Source: Vibrio sp. NTOU-M3
GTDB lineage: Bacteria > Pseudomonadota > Gammaproteobacteria > Enterobacterales > Vibrionaceae
Direction of reading: 5' to 3'
Length of the DNA: 64,000 nucleotides
NCBI RefSeq assembly: GCF_040869035.1
Contig: NZ_CP162101.1
Span: 434,001 to 498,000, forward strand
The translations under genes and the position numbers were made by a program. A model generated the notes under the pieces. It saw nothing but the letters and a program-made list of their open reading frames with translations, was not told the origin of the DNA and made no database searches. Positions 61,073 through 64,000 of the stretch are shown piece by piece (positions within the stretch are counted from its first letter, which is position 1; every line of letters starts with the position of its first letter).

Positions 61073-61463
61073 AATGAATTCCTTTTGTATAGAGGCCTAA
61101 GAATTGCAAACTAACTTAGAGACACTCTGTCAATAAAAATAATTATAAAAAATAAAACAAATGAATCTTATGCATCAAATGGATGCAGGATTGATCTTAT
61201 ATAAAAACAACAAATATTCCATGCTCAAAAATGAGATTTGGTATTTTTTTGGTACCTTTACAATAGGCGAACCAAAGTTATAAATTATCCCTAATGCCAA
61301 CTAAGCCTAAAGTACCTCGCTTTAGGTGCAAAGCATGTTTCAAACTTAATAACAGTAGTGTAAATTCTCAAAAACCAATGACATTAAGAAACTAAGTATT
61401 TAGTATTTGTTAAGGTGATAATTAGTTTTCTTTCTAGGAAAAACGTCTAAGTTAACTGAATTT
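61073..61463. other. 391-bp divergent region of CabA-2 and the regulator
   Basis: No gene. It holds the shared element at 61242-61256 and promoters for CabA-2 (-) and the VpsT/BrpT-like gene (+), so the regulator may act on itself and on CabA-2. Confidence 0.5.
61242..61256 (-). promoter_or_regulatory. Shared upstream element of CabA-2
   Basis: Same 15-mer TATTTTTTTGGTACC as at 59643-59657, placed 170 bp before the CabA-2 ATG, same orientation. Confidence 0.5.
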
Positions 61464-62120
61464 ATGAGTGACAAAGGTATCAAAGGCATCCTATTCATAT
61501 CTAGTTTGAATAACCAAACTAAAGCAATAAGTGATGTGCTAACATCTATTTTAAGCTTACCCGTAGAAACGTTGGAGCCAGCACAATTTATAAAAACACC
61601 AGTACACAATAAACGAAAGTTGTTAATCGTAGACTATTCAGCTCTTCAAAAAGATGAAAAATCAACACTAACTGAACATGTCGAGAAGCTTAACCTTGTA
61701 ACTGTTATTGTAAACAGCCCTGAAAAGCTGTCTTTCAGTGAGATTATCCAATGGAAAGGGATCAAAGGTGTTTTTGGAAAAAACTGCGATATTGCACAAC
61801 TTAAAAATGGTCTAATGGCTATACTGAGTGGAGATAACTGGCTACCTCGTAATGTTGTAAATAAACTTCTCGATCATTACGAAGCAAATCTAAAACCGAA
61901 ACAATTAAAAAAATCGAATGTTGCATCACCGTCTTCATTGACAAAGCGTGAAAGACAGGTTTTGAAAGCTCTTTCAGAGTCAGAGTCCAATTCTCAACTT
62001 GCTGATTCTCTTTTCATTAGTGAGCATACTGTAAAAACACATTTAAATAATATATTTAAAAAGATAAATGTCTCCAATAAACTCGAAGCCTTAGATTGGA
62101 GTAAACAGCATCTTGATTAA
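61464..62120 (+). CDS. LuxR/CsgD-family regulator, VpsT/BrpT-like
   Basis: 218 aa. Residues about 1-120 form a receiver-like domain lacking the usual phosphorylation pocket order; the C-terminal HTH is LTKRERQVLKALSESESNSQ, then ISEHTVKTHLNNIFKKINV at about 155-210. VpsT-type regulators bind c-di-GMP through a W(F/L/M)(T/S)R motif; here the aligned residues are WLPR at 126-129. It lies between CabA-2 and the type I secretion genes, as BrpT does near cabABC in V. vulnificus, so it likely activates matrix genes. Monocistronic with a terminator. Confidence 0.82.
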   Translation: MSDKGIKGILFISSLNNQTKAISDVLTSILSLPVETLEPAQFIKTPVHNKRKLLIVDYSALQKDEKSTLTEHVEKLNLVTVIVNSPEKLSFSEIIQWKGIKGVFGKNCDIAQLKNGLMAILSGDNWLPRNVVNKLLDHYEANLKPKQLKKSNVASPSSLTKRERQVLKALSESESNSQLADSLFISEHTVKTHLNNIFKKINVSNKLEALDWSKQHLD

Positions 62121-62170
62121 AGATAACATTATAAAAATTTATCCTTCCATTATTACATTTTAAACTTAAA

Positions 62171-62199
62171 AGCCACCTTATTTATAAGGTGGCTTTTTT
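62171..62199 (+). terminator. Intrinsic terminator of VpsT/BrpT-like gene
   Basis: Stem AGCCACCTTA (62171-62180) and TAAGGTGGCT (62185-62194), 4-nt loop, then a T-run. Confidence 0.92.
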
Positions 62200-62310
62200 C
62201 TGCTACTAGTTCCTTTATGTATGTCGTTACTTAGAGCAAAAAGAAGAGCACGAAACTAAATAAGTCATTGTCTGATATAACTATCCTTTTAACTCTTTGG
62301 TTTTAGGGTA

Positions 62311-62335
62311 AAAAAATGCCCGATATAAATCGGGC
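62311..62335 (-). terminator. Intrinsic terminator of type I secretion operon
   Basis: Minus-strand stem GCCCGAT and ATCGGGC (62335-62329 with 62324-62318), then TTTTTT to 62311; 33 nt after the membrane-fusion gene stop. Confidence 0.85.
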
Positions 62336-62367
62336 GTTTCATTAGTAAACAAGATTCTCGGCAAAGC

Positions 62368-63696
62368 TTATGAAGCTTCTCTAAATGCTCTTAGTAACCC
62401 TATTTCTAGTGGTTCTAATAGATAATCCATAGGAGAACGTTGCTTGATTAAAACATATACTTCTGCCGGCATACCGGGATGCAATTTGATTTCCGGATAG
62501 TCAACAAATGCATCCTTTTCAATAGCAACTTTAATCTTAAAACCAGGGTTTTTAGATTCTCTTTCTTTTTCCAAAATACGGTCAGCAGCAACATTAACAA
62601 CAATACCTTCGAATAATGGTGTGGTTCTCGCATTGTAAGCAGCCAATCTAACCATCGCTTTCTGTCCTAATGACACATCATCAATATCTTGAGGTTTAAT
62701 TGTCGCTTCGATAATCAAACGGTCTTCATCAGGAACAATTTGCATTAGTGGCTCACCAGGGCGAACGACATCGCCTTTACTAAAGACGGATAGCCCGACG
62801 ACCTGCCCAGAATATGGGCTAGTTATCGTTACACGATCAGCGATATCTTTAGCATGTGTCAGCTGCTCCATACCTTCATCTAGGCGTTGATTTATATCCT
62901 GCAACTCACTTTCAATTTCACTGTAGTACTCTTGTTTCACCGCATGCATTTGTTGTTTCACTTCTGCTTTTGAAATAGAAACACTCTGCAATTGACCTTC
63001 AATTTCGGCGAGGTCACCAGCTAATAACGCTAGACCTCTTTTGAGTTCAATCGCTTGCAATTGAGAACTGTAGCCTTCTTTCAATAGTTTTTCATGCATA
63101 GAAAGCTCTTGTTCTAACAAATTGTATGCTTTGCGTTGCTTCACAGTTTGCTTTTGGTAGGACTTTTCACTACTCACAAGACGCTCTAATCGAGTGTCCA
63201 GAACCGCTAATTGACTGCTCAAGCTTTCTTGCTTACTAGTAAACAAGAGAGTTTGAGTTTCCAGAACCGATGCAAGAGAACCATAGCGTTTCTTGGCTTC
63301 AATTAACCGTTCACTAAAAATTAACTGTGCATCCCCTTTACGCTGGCTTTCAAGGCGTTCTTTTCGTGCTAGGTTATTGAAGTAACGTAACTCAAGCTGT
63401 GCCAATTGTGCTTTAGGAGCTACAGAAGCCAACTCAATTAATGGTTCACCCGCTTTAACCATATCACCTTCAGAAACCAGAACCTTCTCGACAATCCCCC
63501 CTTCTAAGTGAGCGACAGTCGCACGATTACCTTCAACCCCAACTACACCGCCGGCAATAGCAGCAGAAGATAACTCAGCTCTGATTAACCAAAAATACGT
63601 GAATAAGCAACCGAGAATCACACACACCATACCAATCTTGATATATTTCTTGTGGGTGAACTCCAACTCTGGATTTTCACTAACTTTTTTATTCAT
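62368..63696 (-). CDS. Type I secretion membrane-fusion protein, HlyD/CabB-like
   Basis: 442 aa. Basic N-terminus, one membrane helix at about 20-40 (YIKIGMVCVILGCLFTYFWLI), a lipoyl half (GVVGVEGNRATVAHLEGGIV near 52), a long coiled coil (about 95-280), and the second half with ITSPYSGQVVGLSVFSKGDVV and the C-terminal beta domain. This is the HlyD/PrtE adaptor (PF13437-type) that links the inner-membrane ABC ATPase to TolC. It begins 6 nt after the ATPase stop; cargo is probably the two CabA-like proteins. Confidence 0.9.
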   Translation of the reverse strand: MNKKVSENPELEFTHKKYIKIGMVCVILGCLFTYFWLIRAELSSAAIAGGVVGVEGNRATVAHLEGGIVEKVLVSEGDMVKAGEPLIELASVAPKAQLAQLELRYFNNLARKERLESQRKGDAQLIFSERLIEAKKRYGSLASVLETQTLLFTSKQESLSSQLAVLDTRLERLVSSEKSYQKQTVKQRKAYNLLEQELSMHEKLLKEGYSSQLQAIELKRGLALLAGDLAEIEGQLQSVSISKAEVKQQMHAVKQEYYSEIESELQDINQRLDEGMEQLTHAKDIADRVTITSPYSGQVVGLSVFSKGDVVRPGEPLMQIVPDEDRLIIEATIKPQDIDDVSLGQKAMVRLAAYNARTTPLFEGIVVNVAADRILEKERESKNPGFKIKVAIEKDAFVDYPEIKLHPGMPAEVYVLIKQRSPMDYLLEPLEIGLLRAFREAS

Positions 63697-63701
63697 TTAA
63701 A

Positions 63702-64000
63702 TTACCCACGAATATTCGCGACTTTGTTCGAAGTAAGACGTTGAAGTACGTCATCTCGTTTGCCTGCGTCTCTAACTTGTCCTTTCTCCATAACGACAAC
63801 CCAATCAACTGCTTCAAGAAGCTTATTTCTGTGGCTCACTAATACGATAGAAGTACCAAGTTGTTTCAATTTTTTGAGGACAAACAATAACTGCTGTTCA
63901 GCATGTGGGTCTAAATTAGAGTCAGGTTCATCTAATAACAAGATTTTAGGTAATTTATATACCGCACGAGCAAGAGCAAGTTGTTGCTGTTGCCCTCCTG
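63702..64000 (-). CDS. Type I secretion ABC ATPase, CabC/PrtD-like (5' part outside window)
   Basis: The last 98 codons are visible up to the right edge. The frame begins in GGQQQQLALARAVYKLPK (ABC signature), then Walker B ILLLDEPDSNLDP, and the H-loop VLVSHR; it ends at 63702, 6 nt before the membrane-fusion start. The membrane domain and Walker A lie outside. The C-terminal part is like PrtD/CabC exporters of RTX proteins. Its cargo is probably the two CabA-like proteins. Confidence 0.88.
   Translation of the reverse strand, partial: GGQQQQLALARAVYKLPKILLLDEPDSNLDPHAEQQLLFVLKKLKQLGTSIVLVSHRNKLLEAVDWVVVMEKGQVRDAGKRDDVLQRLTSNKVANIRG

Overview
The window looks like a piece of a Vibrio (Gammaproteobacteria) chromosome, quite possibly the smaller one. 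Evidence for this is the roughly 44% GC base composition, the general gene style (VF530-type protein, CatB-like acetyltransferase, ShyA-like M23 endopeptidase, NorR/Hmp pair, VpsT/BrpT-like regulator, CabA-like matrix proteins), and the dense use of intrinsic terminators. No rRNA, tRNA, CRISPR array or intact insertion sequence was seen. Species cannot be fixed from the sequence alone.

Layout. 1-13.3 kb is mixed accessory and housekeeping: a HAD hydrolase cut by the window edge; a MarR/cytochrome b561 operon divergent from a cytochrome c' gene across a 50-bp palindrome; a GFA/HxlR divergent pair; CatB; a ParD-like protein overlapping a second methionine aminopeptidase; a DEAD-box helicase; a protein made of three fused RidA domains; and a short island (about 10.3-12.7 kb) with an orphan DUF3644 protein carrying a HEPN-type RX4H motif beside a broken gene. 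13.4-23.8 kb is a thiol locus: CoA-disulfide reductase, cystine symporter, a SigZ-type ECF sigma factor, a glutamate-cysteine ligase, a two-subunit ABC exporter and a eukaryotic-type glutathione synthetase. 23.9-31 kb holds small conserved genes, DacA-type carboxypeptidase, a ThrE-like exporter, arfA, a cold-shock gene and yaeQ. 31-43.9 kb is nitric oxide and redox defence plus transporters: hmp/norR, two glutaredoxin proteins, KefF/KefB-type K+ efflux, MATE, two EamA and one Bcr-type exporter. 45-53.9 kb has cyclic-di-GMP enzymes, a cell-wall endopeptidase and membrane proteins. 54-64 kb is a surface polysaccharide/biofilm region: tyrosine phosphatase, O-antigen ligase-like protein, porin, VpsP-like protein, two CabA-like RTX proteins, a VpsT/BrpT-like regulator, and a type I secretion pair cut by the right edge.

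The most striking system is the thiol locus. Three transcription units (cystine symporter with CoA-disulfide reductase; the sigma factor itself; the gshA-exporter-GSS operon) each carry the same promoter-like element: a 13-nt block TTTTGCGTCTTTT, then 12 nt, then CGTCTT. The sigma factor ends in a Cys-rich tail (C155, C156, C168, C175) and has no neighbouring anti-sigma gene. The simplest reading is a self-controlled regulon that imports cystine, makes glutathione or a related gamma-glutamyl thiol, exports it, and repairs CoA disulfide. I know of no description of this arrangement, but no search could be run.

Other points worth attention are the triple-RidA chain, the intrinsic terminator inside arfA (a known self-control device), the paired CabA genes with shared upstream elements and an 8-bp tandem repeat, and the perfect 24-bp-arm palindrome controlling the cytochrome genes.
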